Shown one piece after another: positions 1 to 9,019 of a stretch of 64,000 nt of DNA. The DNA comes from Gordonia sp. SL306. GTDB taxonomy: Bacteria > Actinomycetota > Actinomycetes > Mycobacteriales > Mycobacteriaceae. Position 1 is the stretch's first letter; every line of letters starts with the position of its first letter. A program made the position numbers and the translations under genes. The stretch spans positions 2,604,001 to 2,668,000 of the forward strand of contig NZ_CP113063.1 of the NCBI RefSeq assembly GCF_026625785.1, in the 5' to 3' direction. Under the pieces are notes generated by a model that had not been told where the DNA came from, did not search any database, and saw nothing but the letters and a program-made list of their open reading frames with translations.

Positions 1-1052
1 TGGTGCCGTTCGCCGCGTTCCTGGCGGCCGAGCACCTGCACGCGTCGGGCGTGCTGGCCGTCGTGATCGCCGGTTTCGTGGTGGGCTCCGGCTCGGTTCA
101 TGCGGGCTATCAGACCCGGTTGCAGGAGCGGTATGTGTGGAACTCGGTGGACGTGCTGCTCGAGGCCTTCGTGTTCGCCTACATCGGGCTCCAGATGCGA
201 TTCATCATCACCGACCTCCGCGACGCGCGGGAGTCGTTGGTGCACATCGCGATGGCGTCGTTGCTGGTGCTGGTGGTGGTCCTGGCGATCCGTCCCATCT
301 GCGTGTTCGCGATGTTCGGCCGAGGTGCGCTGAGTCGTCGGATCGACAGTGCCGTCAACGTCGAGGTACCTGCCAACCCGCGTCGCTCGGTCCGGCGCAC
401 GCGTGATCCGGACCGACCGCCCGGGCGCCGTCGACGATGGTCCGAGCGGATCGATCACCGTCCGCTGACCTGGCAGGAGTCCACCGTCGTCGCGTGGACC
501 GGGATGCGTGGCGTGGTCACCCTGGCGGCCGCCTCGGGTATCCCGGTCACCGTCGCCTCGGGTGAGCCGTTCCCGGAGCGATCGGCGATCCAGGCGATCG
601 CCTTCGTCGTCGCCGTCGGGACCATCCTGATCCAGGGGGCGACGCTGCCGTGGATCATCGCGCGACTACACCTCCGCAACGAGGACGAGGAACGCTACGA
701 CCACGACCAGACCGTGCGGACGGAGGAGGTGGTGCACGCCGCCGCCGATCAGGTCATCACGGATTTCGTCGACAGCCCGCCCGGTGGACTCGATGCAGCG
801 ACCGTCGCCTTCATCATGGAGACGGTGGCCCGCCAGTCCCGCGACGCCGAGGAGATGCCCGACCCGGAAGCGCACACCGCCCGCAACGACGCCTTCGCCA
901 CGCTCTATCGCTCGGTGCTGAACGCGCAGCGGGAGGCGCTGGTCGCCGACCGCGACGCCGGCAATCTCGAGGACGAAGCCGTCCGCGCGATGCTGGAACG
1001 CCTCGACCTGCAGGAAGCCGGTCTGTCGGCGCGTCTGGAGAGCCGCCTGTAG
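1..1052 (+). CDS. Na+/H+ antiporter, C-terminal part (5' end outside window)
   Basis: This is the C-terminal half of a CPA1/NhaP-type monovalent cation:proton antiporter, an inner-membrane exchanger of Na+ for H+. The reading frame is open from the first bases, so the true start lies upstream. Hydrophobic segments occupy roughly residues 1-30, 50-70 and 75-105 of the visible part. A charged loop follows, then the motif TWQESTVVAWTGMRGVVTLA, typical of the conserved membrane segment in NhaP/CPA1 exchangers. One more hydrophobic segment comes next, and then about 130 mostly charged residues forming a cytoplasmic tail. The family assignment is good. The ion preference cannot be read from the sequence. 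Confidence 0.85.
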   Translation, partial: VPFAAFLAAEHLHASGVLAVVIAGFVVGSGSVHAGYQTRLQERYVWNSVDVLLEAFVFAYIGLQMRFIITDLRDARESLVHIAMASLLVLVVVLAIRPICVFAMFGRGALSRRIDSAVNVEVPANPRRSVRRTRDPDRPPGRRRRWSERIDHRPLTWQESTVVAWTGMRGVVTLAAASGIPVTVASGEPFPERSAIQAIAFVVAVGTILIQGATLPWIIARLHLRNEDEERYDHDQTVRTEEVVHAAADQVITDFVDSPPGGLDAATVAFIMETVARQSRDAEEMPDPEAHTARNDAFATLYRSVLNAQREALVADRDAGNLEDEAVRAMLERLDLQEAGLSARLESRL

Positions 1053-1162
1053 ATCTCGCGGCAGACGCCGTCACGCGGTCGTCGTACTGTCGAAGGTGCG
1101 GGTGCGCGCACCCGCTTCCGGCGAGAGTCGGAGTGGGCGACGCGACGGAACGGGAGGCGAGG

Positions 1163-1897
1163 ATGGGACAACCCAGCGGGCCGCCGCCGCGTGCGGGTGA
1201 CCGCCCGCCGCCCGACGATCTCTACCGGATCCCGCTCTACCCCCATCTCTACCCGCCGCTCGGTTATGCACCGGACGGGCGACCGATCTTCGTGCCCGGT
1301 GAGCCGGAACGGCCGTCGGCGCCCCCCGACGGCACGTCGAACGGCCCCGACTCCGGTATCCCGGCCACCGACGCCCCGACCCCCGCTGCGGGCGCCCGGT
1401 CCTCCGATCGCCGTCTCGTCGGTGTGCTGGCGATCGTCGCGGTGGCGGCGCTCGGGCTCTTGGCCATGACAGTGGGCCGCGCCGCGCTGCGCGACGACCC
1501 TCAGCCCGCGGCGGACCAGCAACTCCCCGTGGTCATCACACAACTTCCCACCGAGCTGCCCACGCAGATGCCCACCGCTCCACCTGGTGGAAACCCCGAC
1601 GAGGTACCCGGAGACCCGAACTCGCCTGCATCGCCGGTCGGCAAGGAGATCGTCTACGAGGTGACCGCGTCGAGCCCGACCACGATCCTCTACGTCGACG
1701 CCGATGGGCTGCGTACGACGATCGGCGCACCGACCACCTGGACGGTCCGTTTCACCGGGACGGGCAATCCGCTGCGGGTCCTGGTCCTCGCCGGAGACGG
1801 CGACGCGCAGTGCCTGATCAAGGTCGGCGGCCGGCCGGTGGCCGCGGATCGCATCACCGCGCAGTCGCCCCGCCGAACTGTTTCCTGCCGTGCCTGA
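1163..1897 (+). CDS. MmpS-like single-pass membrane protein
   Basis: A 244-residue protein with a proline-rich cytoplasmic N-terminus (about 1-84), one membrane segment near 85-106 and an exported C-terminal domain. The last 80 residues (EIVYEVTASSPTTILYVDAD onward, with CLIKVGG and a final VSCR) resemble the beta-rich domain of mycobacterial MmpS proteins, which assist MmpL lipid exporters. No mmpL gene lies next to it. I chose the ATG preceded by GGGAGGCGAGG; the frame stays open far upstream, but that part overlaps the antiporter gene. The MmpS link is by motif resemblance, and the substrate is unknown. Confidence 0.72.
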   Translation: MGQPSGPPPRAGDRPPPDDLYRIPLYPHLYPPLGYAPDGRPIFVPGEPERPSAPPDGTSNGPDSGIPATDAPTPAAGARSSDRRLVGVLAIVAVAALGLLAMTVGRAALRDDPQPAADQQLPVVITQLPTELPTQMPTAPPGGNPDEVPGDPNSPASPVGKEIVYEVTASSPTTILYVDADGLRTTIGAPTTWTVRFTGTGNPLRVLVLAGDGDAQCLIKVGGRPVAADRITAQSPRRTVSCRA

Positions 1898-1964
1898 GTG
1901 ACCGACGTCACCGGTCGACGTCCCCATCGCGCGCATCGACTGTGTGCCGAGGCACTCGGGTCGC

Positions 1965-1976
1965 TACCGTAGATCT
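1965..1976 (+). promoter_or_regulatory. -10 element for leaderless transcript
   Basis: TACCGT at 1965-1970 fits TANNNT, and the GTG start of the glycolipid-binding-type gene follows after six bases. This is the spacing expected when transcription starts at the start codon. Confidence 0.5.
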
Positions 1977-2600
1977 GTGAGTTCTTCCCAGACAGCCTCA
2001 GACGGCACCACTCCACCGGACGTCATCACGCCGTCGGCCGATCTCAAGACGGTGATCACGTGGCGCGGCGAGTCCTCTGACCGGCTCGAACAGGTGCGCC
2101 TGCACGTGACCGGCGCGCGCATCAAGGCGTACGGCCGGATCATCGCAGCCGCCTCGGACGAGCACGAGGCGTTCTCGGCATCGTATGAACTCGTCACCAA
2201 CGACAGCGGCGTGACCAGGCGTCTGTCGGTTCACCTGCTCCGTGCGAGTGGCGAAACACAACTGGGCATCACCCGTGACGGACAGAACAACTGGCTCGTG
2301 CAGACGCCCGAGGGCACCATCAGCAGCGACTTCAACGGTGCCGAGGATGTCGATCTGGCGCTGTCACCGATGTTCAACGCCCTGCCGATCCGTCGTCACG
2401 GGTTGCACAACGGCACCGGCGAGATCGACGTGCCGGTTGCCTACCTCTATCTACCGGCAGGCACGGTCGAACCCGCCACGCTGCACTACACCGCGAGCAA
2501 GGACTCCATCGCGGTGGTCTCGCCCGTCGTCACCTCGACGTTGACCGTCGACGACAACGGATTCGTGGTGGATTACGCCGGGCTGGCCACCCGGGTCTGA
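1977..2600 (+). CDS. putative glycolipid-binding domain protein
   Basis: A 207-residue soluble protein of the putative glycolipid-binding family (PF06475-type, formerly DUF1089). It has no signal peptide or membrane segment. The family is recognised from the strand-rich pattern (SADLKTVITWRGESSDRLEQ, later ELVTNDSGVTRRLSVHL and DLALSPMFNALPIRRHG). Its biochemical role is poorly known. The GTG start is favoured because a TACCGT element ends six bases before it, the layout of a leaderless transcript. The ATG at 1944 would lie upstream of that promoter. It converges on tyrA, with the stop codons only one base apart. Confidence 0.7.
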   Translation: MSSSQTASDGTTPPDVITPSADLKTVITWRGESSDRLEQVRLHVTGARIKAYGRIIAAASDEHEAFSASYELVTNDSGVTRRLSVHLLRASGETQLGITRDGQNNWLVQTPEGTISSDFNGAEDVDLALSPMFNALPIRRHGLHNGTGEIDVPVAYLYLPAGTVEPATLHYTASKDSIAVVSPVVTSTLTVDDNGFVVDYAGLATRV

Positions 2601-2601
2601 A

Positions 2602-3576
2602 TCACCCGACCCAGACCTTCGCCTGGTGCGCCTGTCGGCGCAGTTCCTGCGCCCAGCCGGGCTCGCCGACCGTGACGCCGGTGATCGGTGCCGGTGCCGC
2701 GCCGGCGATCGCCTCGTAGGCGGATCGCGCGCGGTGGCCGTCGTCGACGACGATCTCGACGGTGCCCTTGTCCCGCAGCTCGTCCCGTGCCGCGATCAAA
2801 CGGTCGATGGTCTCGCTCAGCACGTTCAGCAGGGCGATGCCGTTGGCCTCCAACATGGCTCGCTGCAGCGCTGGTGCGCTGCCCGCCACCCGCGTGCCGT
2901 CGCGGAAGCTGCCGGCCGCCAGGCGCAGCGCCAGATCACTTTCCCCCGCCCCGACCGCGGCGGTGACCGCGGCGGTCAGATGCGGCAGATGGGAGATCGC
3001 GGCGACCGCGCGATCGTGTGCCCCGGCGGCCGCCGGCACCACGAATGCGCCGGCTGACCGAGCGATGGCGGCCACCGCCAGCCAGTCGTCGGGGTCGGTG
3101 TGGTCTTCGGTGGTCACCATCCACATCGCATCGCGGAACAACTCGGGATCTGTTGCGATCCAACCGGATTGGCTGGTGCCCGCCATCGGGTGACCGCCCA
3201 CGTGACGCACGCCGGGAGCCAGTCGCGCCACCGACTCGGCGACGGCCTGCTTGACGCTGATGACGTCGGTGAGCAGACAGTTCGCGGCGTACTCGGCGAT
3301 GGCAGGCAGTAGGTCGTCGATGGTGGTCACCGGCGTCGCCAGCACCACGATCGCGTCGTCGGCGGAGGCCTGCCGCAGCGTCGCGGCGAGGTCGGTGGAG
3401 GCGCGATAGCCGGCCGCCGTCGCGGCGGACACGGTCTCACCGGACCGGTTGTAACCGTAAGCCGATCGACCAGCGTCGTGCAGTGTGCGCAGCAGTGAAC
3501 CGCCGATGAGTCCGAGTCCGAGCACACAGACCGGGGGACCGGTGGACGGGTCGGGGTGGGTCGACGCGGCAGTCAC
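2602..3576 (-). CDS. tyrA: prephenate dehydrogenase
   Basis: Converts prephenate to 4-hydroxyphenylpyruvate with NAD(P)+ in tyrosine synthesis; cytoplasmic. The 324-residue protein has the nucleotide-binding motif GLGLIGGSLL at about residues 20-30. It also has the family segment GGHPMAGTSQSGW in the middle and a helical dimerisation region. The GTG start gives a short lead before the Rossmann fold. The open frame runs much further upstream, but that part overlaps the divergent gene at 3668. M. tuberculosis has the same arrangement (Rv3754 beside the tadA pair), which supports the call. No separate ACT domain is evident. Confidence 0.92.
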   Translation of the reverse strand: MTAASTHPDPSTGPPVCVLGLGLIGGSLLRTLHDAGRSAYGYNRSGETVSAATAAGYRASTDLAATLRQASADDAIVVLATPVTTIDDLLPAIAEYAANCLLTDVISVKQAVAESVARLAPGVRHVGGHPMAGTSQSGWIATDPELFRDAMWMVTTEDHTDPDDWLAVAAIARSAGAFVVPAAAGAHDRAVAAISHLPHLTAAVTAAVGAGESDLALRLAAGSFRDGTRVAGSAPALQRAMLEANGIALLNVLSETIDRLIAARDELRDKGTVEIVVDDGHRARSAYEAIAGAAPAPITGVTVGEPGWAQELRRQAHQAKVWVG

Positions 3577-3654
3577 CCGTTCAGATTCCCATATGGCCTG
3601 ATCCGGTGAACAGCGAGCCGGGGACCGAGACTTGGGTGACCCGCGGATTACGGC

Positions 3655-3667
3655 TACGGTGACCTGC
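3655..3667 (+). promoter_or_regulatory. -10 element for leaderless transcript
   Basis: TACGGT at 3655-3660 is followed after seven bases by the ATG of the TadA-associated gene, a leaderless layout. Confidence 0.5.
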
Positions 3668-4213
3668 ATGGCAGGTGCCGGCGCAGGTGTATCGGGTGGT
3701 TCGAACAAGCAGGACGTCACCGACGAGATCGAGGGTTTCGCGGTGGCGGTGGTACGCGACGACGGTGCGTGGAAGGTGAGTGCGCTCAAGCCGTCGGCGT
3801 TGCTGACCCTCGACGACGCCGAACGCCAGCTCCGTGAGCTGCGCGCCGCAGGTGCGGTGTTCGGTCTGCTCGACGTCGACGACGAGTTCTTCATCGTGGT
3901 GCGGCCCGGGCCGTCGGGCGCACAGCTGCTGATCTCGGACGCCACGGCGGGCATCGATTACGACGTCGCGGCCGACGCCCTCGACGCCATGAACATCGAC
4001 GTCCCGGATCTCGATCCCGACGAGCTCGACGACATCGACCCCTGGGAAGAGGGCGATCTGGGCATCCTGGCCGATCTGGGGCTGCCGGATGCCGTGATGA
4101 GCGTGATCGTCGGGGACACCGACCTCTACGCGGACGAGCAGCTCGGCATGATCGCCGCGCGACTCGGATTCGCCGACGAGCTGTCCAAGGTGCTCGACTC
4201 GCTGGGGCATTGA
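3668..4213 (+). CDS. tRNA adenosine deaminase-associated protein
   Basis: An acidic 181-residue protein of the actinobacterial family encoded directly in front of tadA. It contains GFAVAVVRDDGAWKV, a segment rich in Asp/Glu (DIDVPDLDPDELDDIDPWEE) and a helical end. No catalytic motif is recognisable, and the family is known mainly from its fixed position next to tadA. The ATG is preceded by a TACGGT element at leaderless distance. Its stop codon overlaps the TTG start of tadA, so the two are translationally coupled. A role in supporting or regulating A-to-I editing of tRNA-Arg is inference from context only. Confidence 0.82.
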   Translation: MAGAGAGVSGGSNKQDVTDEIEGFAVAVVRDDGAWKVSALKPSALLTLDDAERQLRELRAAGAVFGLLDVDDEFFIVVRPGPSGAQLLISDATAGIDYDVAADALDAMNIDVPDLDPDELDDIDPWEEGDLGILADLGLPDAVMSVIVGDTDLYADEQLGMIAARLGFADELSKVLDSLGH

Positions 4214-4695
4214 CACCTGCCGACGTAGGACCTCCGCGCGCGCTGTGGGAGACCATGATGCGTTCGGCGCTGGCTGCCGCCCGCGACGGCGGGAACGACG
4301 ACGTGCCGATCGGCGCAGTCGTCTTCGACCCCGATGGCATCGAGCTCGCGCGCGCCGCGAATCGGCGCGAGGCGGACGGCGACCCGACCGCGCATGCCGA
4401 GATCCTCGCATTGCGTGCGGCCGCACAGCGTTTCGGTGATGGGTGGCGGTTGCCCGGCTGCACCATCGTGGTGACCGTCGAGCCGTGCACGATGTGCGCC
4501 GGGGCGATCACGCTGGCCCGGGTGGGTGCGCTCCTCTTCGGCGCGTGGGAGCCCAAGACGGGCGCTGTGGGCTCGCTCTGGGATGTGGTCCGCGATCCGC
4601 GGCTGTCTCACCGGCCACAGGTCGTCGGCGGCATCCTCGAGCCGGACTGTCAGGCCCTGATGATCGATTTCTTCACCGCGCGCCGGACGGACTGA
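4210..4695 (+). CDS. tadA: tRNA(adenine34) deaminase
   Basis: Deaminates wobble adenosine to inosine in tRNA-Arg(ACG). The zinc/catalytic signature of the cytidine/deoxycytidylate deaminase fold is complete: H62-A-E64 and P-C93-T-M-C96. The 161-residue length suits bacterial TadA. The TTG start overlaps the TGA of the preceding gene by four bases. An ATG 45 bases downstream is an alternative but would trim the first helix. It sits in the conserved cluster with its associated protein and tyrA. Confidence 0.92.
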   Translation: MTPADVGPPRALWETMMRSALAAARDGGNDDVPIGAVVFDPDGIELARAANRREADGDPTAHAEILALRAAAQRFGDGWRLPGCTIVVTVEPCTMCAGAITLARVGALLFGAWEPKTGAVGSLWDVVRDPRLSHRPQVVGGILEPDCQALMIDFFTARRTD

Positions 4696-4818
4696 CCCCG
4701 GGGCGGCTGCGGGGTCAGAATCAGGGTGGAAATCAGGGTTCGCCTGCGACGATGCTCTGGCAGATTGGACATATGGGCGCGACACCCGCCGCGTTCGGAG
4801 AATCCATAGGAGACTGAC

Positions 4819-5088
4819 ATGTCCGATCCCAGCGACAAGGTCAACGAGGCACTCGAGACCGTCAAGGGCAAAATCAACGATTTCGCCGAGAGCGGCAAGG
4901 TCCAGGACGCGGTCGGTACGGCCAAGGACAAGATCAACGAGTTCGCGGCGAGCGACACCGTGCAGGGAGCTGTCGGCACTGCCAAGGAGAAGCTCGGTGA
5001 GTTCGCCGAGAACGAGAAGGTCCAGGACGCCCTCTCGACCGCCAAAGACAAGTTCGACGAGATCAAAACCAAGATCACGGATCGCTGA
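4819..5088 (+). CDS. small hydrophilic protein built of 20-residue repeats
   Basis: An 89-residue, Lys/Glu/Asp-rich protein without cysteine, membrane segment or signal peptide. Residues about 20-79 are three tandem copies of a 20-residue unit: FAESGKVQDAVGTAKDKI, FAASDTVQGAVGTAKEKL and FAENEKVQDALSTAKDKF, each preceded by two residues. Each unit would form an amphipathic helix, as in LEA-like or CsbD-like stress proteins. The start is supported by TAGGAG seven bases upstream. It is followed by a CsbD-family gene, so a general stress role is plausible. The exact family is not assigned. Confidence 0.7.
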   Translation: MSDPSDKVNEALETVKGKINDFAESGKVQDAVGTAKDKINEFAASDTVQGAVGTAKEKLGEFAENEKVQDALSTAKDKFDEIKTKITDR

Positions 5089-5198
5089 CGAGGCTTTGAC
5101 CAGCAGACCTGGCCCGTCCGGGCCATCCGTGGCACGGTGGGAAGTGCCTTGCAACCGGTGACAACCATGTCCCGGTCACATCAACGAGGAGGCAGTTC

Positions 5199-5408
5199 AT
5201 GGGAGTTGCAGACGACGCCAAGAACAAGGCCGAAGAGTTGAAGGGTCGCGGTAAAGAAGCTGCCGGCGACCTCACCGACAATAAAGATCTCAAGGACGAA
5301 GGCCGCGGCGACCAAGGTGTCGCGCAAGGCAAGCAGAAGGTCACCGAGGCCGCTGACAAGGTCAAGGGCAAGGTCGATGACGTCAAGGACAAGCTGACCG
5401 GGAATTAG
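5199..5408 (+). CDS. CsbD family stress protein
   Basis: A 69-residue highly charged protein matching the CsbD pattern (ADDAKNKAEELKGRGKEAAG, DLTDNKDLKDEGRGDQ, then KVTEAADKVKGKVDDVKDKL). CsbD in Bacillus is a sigma-B-dependent general stress protein of unknown mechanism. The ATG has a strong ribosome-binding site (ACGAGGAGG) eight bases upstream. Together with the repeat protein before it and a related gene near 57 kb, the window holds three small hydrophilic stress-type genes. Confidence 0.85.
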   Translation: MGVADDAKNKAEELKGRGKEAAGDLTDNKDLKDEGRGDQGVAQGKQKVTEAADKVKGKVDDVKDKLTGN

Positions 5409-5474
5409 CGCACCCGTTCCCCGCTCTGACCAGCCAATTTAGGGCTGAGCGCGTCCTGCGGTACAGTCTTCCGC

Positions 5475-5562
5475 GGTGGCGTGTCCGAGCGGCCGAAGGT
5501 GCAGCACTCGAAATGCTGTGTGCGGTAACCCCGTACCGAGGGTTCAAATCCCTCCGCCACCG
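5475..5562 (+). tRNA. serV: tRNA-Ser (anticodon CGA)
   Basis: The acceptor stem GGTGGCG pairs with CGCCACC at 5555-5561. The anticodon stem CAGCA/TGCTG encloses the loop CTCGAAA, with anticodon CGA at 5509-5511. The T loop GGTTCAAATCC is present, and a long variable arm marks the tRNA as class II (Ser). It reads UCG codons. CCA is not encoded. The symbol follows M. tuberculosis usage and is tentative. Confidence 0.93.
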
Positions 5563-5567
5563 CAGCG

Positions 5568-5603
5568 AACGGCCCCTCATCTGACCAGATGAGGGGCCGT
5601 TTT
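5568..5603 (+). terminator. intrinsic terminator after tRNA-Ser
   Basis: A 15-bp perfect stem (AACGGCCCCTCATCT / AGATGAGGGGCCGTT) with a four-base loop GACC ends in a short T run, just after the tRNA. Confidence 0.88.
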
Positions 5604-5714
5604 CGTGTGTGTGAGCCCTTCCGCTCTCCAGATACCTCGGTCCGGTCGCATCGCCTTGGTTCCACATGAAGGTGGCTTCCGCGAACAGAGGATGGGTGCG
5701 CTGCGGCGACCGGG

Positions 5715-7391
5715 TCACACGAGGAACTGCGCCGCGTCCCGCGCCAAGTCCAGCAGCGGCTGCGGGAAGATTCCCAGCACGATGGTCACGACGGTGCAGA
5801 CCGCGATCGACGACGTGGTCAGCACACTCGGCTTCACGACATGCGGCGCGTCGACCGGCACGTCGGCGAAGAACATCGCGACGATGATCCGGATGTAGAA
5901 GTAGGCGGCGATCGCGCTGCTGATCACGCCGATCACGACCAGCACGCCGCCTCCGGCGCCGGCGGCCGCCGCGAAGACGTCGAACTTCGCGATGAAGCCG
6001 CTCGTCAGCGGGATGCCGGCAAAGGCGAGCAGGAACATCGAGAACATCGCGCCGACAAGCGGATATCTTCTGCCCAGCCCCGCCCATTGGGCGATCTCGG
6101 TGGCCTCCCGACCCGACAGATGCGGTCCGGACACCCGATCCGGCTCGCGTACCACCGCGACCGTCGCGAAGGCGCCGAAGGTCGAGAACGCATACGCGGC
6201 CAGGTAGAACATCGTCGCCGCGAGGCCCGCGTCGTCGAAGGCGACGAGGCCCAGCAGGATGAACCCGGCATGCGTGATCGACGAGTACGCGAGCATCCGT
6301 TTGACGTCGGTTTGCGTGACCGCCATCATCGCCCCGGCCAGCATCGTGGCGATGGCGACCGCCCAGAGTGCCGGTTCCCAATCGTTTTTCAGGTCGGGGA
6401 ATCCGACGTAGAACACCCGGAGCAGTGCGCCGAAGGCGGCGATCTTGGTGGCCGCGGCCATGAACGCGGTGACCGTCGTCGGCGCGCCTTGGTACACATC
6501 GGGAATCCACGAATGGAACGGCACGGCACCGATCTTGAACAACAGGCCGACCGAGAGCAGTCCCAAGGCGATCAGCGGGAGCGTGGTGTCGGTGCCCGGT
6601 GCGCCGACGGCCCTGCCGATCGCCCCGAGTTGCAGCGACCCGGTGGCACCGTAGGCGAAGGCGGCGCCGAAGAGGAAGAAGGCCGACGAGAACGCGCCGA
6701 GGAGAAAGTACTTGAGCGAAGCCTCCTGCGAGATCAATCGCCGACGACGTGCGAGGCCGCACAGCAGATACAGCGGCAGCGAGAAGACCTCCAGCGCGAT
6801 GAACATCGTGAGCAGGTCACCGCACGCGGGGAACAGCATCATGCCGCCGACGGCCAACAAGGTGAGGGGGAAGACCTCGGTGGTGATGGCACCGGCCCGG
6901 GTCGCCTCGAACTCGGCGTCGGTGTTGGGGACCGATGCGCCCGACGGTGTGAACATGTCGGCGTCGACCGAGTCCAGGGCCGCCTGGGCGGCGGCGCCGG
7001 GTCCGTCGCTCACTCGTAGCGTGATCGCCGGTGCCGCGACGACCCGTTCGAGTCGTCGTTCGGCCATGAACGCGATGGCCAGGATCGAGACGAGCAGCAG
7101 GAGGCCCTGCAGAAAAAGAGTCGGCCGGTCGATGACGACCGAGCCCGCCATCGCGAACTGGCCGTGGCCGCCGTCCCGTGCCTCCGCGACGGCGACGGCC
7201 ACCAGCGCGGCAAACGCTGCCACCAGACCGCCGAGCGCGAGAGTGAGTTGGGTGGGATAGCGGAACCTGCGGGGCGCGAATGCCTCCACCAGCACACCGA
7301 CGACGGCCACCCCGAACACGATCAGCATCGGCGACAACAGGCCGTACTCGATGCTGGGCGGATCGATGGCGGCGAGATACTCGGAGGTCAC
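5715..7391 (-). CDS. nuoN: NADH-quinone oxidoreductase subunit N
   Basis: Membrane-arm, antiporter-like subunit of complex I that takes part in proton translocation. The 558-residue polytopic protein carries FLLGAFSSAFFLFGAAFAYG and the lysine-bearing helix KIGAVPFHSWIPDVYQGAPT, both characteristic of the proton-translocating Nuo subunits. Next comes KRMLAYSSITHAGFILLGLV. It is the last gene of the operon, and its start overlaps the nuoM stop (ATGA). A hydrophilic insert around residues 125-170 (SDGPGAAAQAALDSVDADMF) is longer than in E. coli NuoN. Confidence 0.96.
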   Translation of the reverse strand: MTSEYLAAIDPPSIEYGLLSPMLIVFGVAVVGVLVEAFAPRRFRYPTQLTLALGGLVAAFAALVAVAVAEARDGGHGQFAMAGSVVIDRPTLFLQGLLLLVSILAIAFMAERRLERVVAAPAITLRVSDGPGAAAQAALDSVDADMFTPSGASVPNTDAEFEATRAGAITTEVFPLTLLAVGGMMLFPACGDLLTMFIALEVFSLPLYLLCGLARRRRLISQEASLKYFLLGAFSSAFFLFGAAFAYGATGSLQLGAIGRAVGAPGTDTTLPLIALGLLSVGLLFKIGAVPFHSWIPDVYQGAPTTVTAFMAAATKIAAFGALLRVFYVGFPDLKNDWEPALWAVAIATMLAGAMMAVTQTDVKRMLAYSSITHAGFILLGLVAFDDAGLAATMFYLAAYAFSTFGAFATVAVVREPDRVSGPHLSGREATEIAQWAGLGRRYPLVGAMFSMFLLAFAGIPLTSGFIAKFDVFAAAAGAGGGVLVVIGVISSAIAAYFYIRIIVAMFFADVPVDAPHVVKPSVLTTSSIAVCTVVTIVLGIFPQPLLDLARDAAQFLV

Positions 7392-9019
7392 TTCGGCACC
7401 CCTTCCGTCGGTACCCGATCCGTCGGGGCAGTCACCGTGGGACGCGGATCCGGTTCGTGGATGGTGCTCATCGTGTGCGAAACCGCCGGATCGATCAGAT
7501 CCAGCAACGGTTTCGGATACACCCCGAACACCAGCAGCAGCGCGATCAGCGGGGTCACCACGACGAGTTCCCGGCCGTGCAGGTCACGCATCGACCGGGT
7601 CGCCGCTCCCGGCCCCTCGACCTGTCGTGCCGGACCACCCATCATCCGCTGGTACAGCCACAACACATAGATCGCGGACAGCACCAGCGCGCTCGTCGCC
7701 ACCACCGCGGCGACCGGATATCGGGTGAATGTGCCGATCAGGACCAGGAACTCGCTGATGAACGGAGCGAGCCCGGGCAGGGATAGGGTGGCGAGACCGG
7801 CGACGAGGAACGTTCCCGCCAGCATCGGGGCGATCTTCTGCACCCCTCCGTAGTCGGCGATGAGCCGACTGCCACGGCGCGACACCAGGAACCCGGCGAT
7901 CAGAAACATTGCGGCGGTGGAGATCCCGTGGTTGACCATGTACAGCGTGGAGCCGGTCTGCCCCTGCGTGGTGAGTGCGAAGATGCCCAGGATGATGAAT
8001 CCGAAGTGGGAGATGGAGGTATAGGCGATGAGCCGCATCACATCGGTCTGCCCGATCGCCAGGATCGCGCCGTACACGATGCCGATGACCGCGAGCGCCG
8101 TGATCAGAGGTGCGAAATACCGTGCGGCATCGGGGAATAGCTGCAGACAATAGCGCAGCATCGCGAAGGTGCCGACCTTGTCGACCACCGCCATCATCAG
8201 TACGGCGCTGGTCGGGGTGGCGGCAACCGCGGCATCGGGCAGCCACGAATGGAAAGGCCACAGTGGTGCTTTGACCGCGAAGGCGAACATGAAACCGAGG
8301 AAGAGGAGCTTCAGCAGGCCGCCCCCGGCGTCGAGCTGTCCCGACGACACGGCATCGACCACCGTCCGCAGGTCGAACGTGCCGCCGCCGTCGGCCCCGA
8401 GGCCCGACCGCGCGGTCACCACGTAGAGCCCGATCACCGCGGCCAGCATGATCAGCCCGCCGAAGAGGTTGTACAGCAGGAACTTCACCGCTGCGGCGGA
8501 CCGGCCCGCGCCGGCACCGAAGCCGCCGATCAGGAAGTACATCGGGATCAGCATCGCCTCGAAGAAGATGTAGAACAGCAGGATGTCGAGGGCGACGAAA
8601 CTCATCAGCACCATCGCCTCGACCGCCAGGGTCAGCGCGAGATAGGTGTGCGGGCCCTTCTGGCGGCGCCCGGCCGAATGGTCCAGTGAACCGGCGTGAT
8701 CGGCGTCGTTCCAGCCCGCCAGGATCAGCAGCGGGAGCAGCACCGCGGTGAGGAGTACCAGCACCAGACCGATGCCGTCGAGGCCGAGGGCATACCGGGT
8801 GCCGAAGGCGGGAATCCAACTGTGATCCTCGACGAACTGGTAGCGAGCGCCGGTGGTGTCGAAGCCGGTGGCCAGACCCAGCGCGACCGCCAGCGCAGCG
8901 ACGGAGATGCCCAGCCCGAGCCACTTCGCAACATCCGGCCGGCTACTCGGGATCGCCAGCACCGCAACGGACCCGACCGCCGGTAACAGCCACAAGATGG
9001 TCAACCAGGGCATGCTCAC
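7388..9019 (-). CDS. nuoM: NADH-quinone oxidoreductase subunit M
   Basis: Antiporter-like membrane subunit of complex I with 543 residues and about 14 membrane helices. Diagnostic motifs are [20 protein letters not shown] with the conserved Glu, [20 protein letters not shown]-like sequence (here AATPTS follows), and [19 protein letters not shown]. The start overlaps the nuoL stop and the stop overlaps the nuoN start, so translation is coupled along the operon. Confidence 0.96.
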   Translation of the reverse strand: MSMPWLTILWLLPAVGSVAVLAIPSSRPDVAKWLGLGISVAALAVALGLATGFDTTGARYQFVEDHSWIPAFGTRYALGLDGIGLVLVLLTAVLLPLLILAGWNDADHAGSLDHSAGRRQKGPHTYLALTLAVEAMVLMSFVALDILLFYIFFEAMLIPMYFLIGGFGAGAGRSAAAVKFLLYNLFGGLIMLAAVIGLYVVTARSGLGADGGGTFDLRTVVDAVSSGQLDAGGGLLKLLFLGFMFAFAVKAPLWPFHSWLPDAAVAATPTSAVLMMAVVDKVGTFAMLRYCLQLFPDAARYFAPLITALAVIGIVYGAILAIGQTDVMRLIAYTSISHFGFIILGIFALTTQGQTGSTLYMVNHGISTAAMFLIAGFLVSRRGSRLIADYGGVQKIAPMLAGTFLVAGLATLSLPGLAPFISEFLVLIGTFTRYPVAAVVATSALVLSAIYVLWLYQRMMGGPARQVEGPGAATRSMRDLHGRELVVVTPLIALLLVFGVYPKPLLDLIDPAVSHTMSTIHEPDPRPTVTAPTDRVPTEGVPK

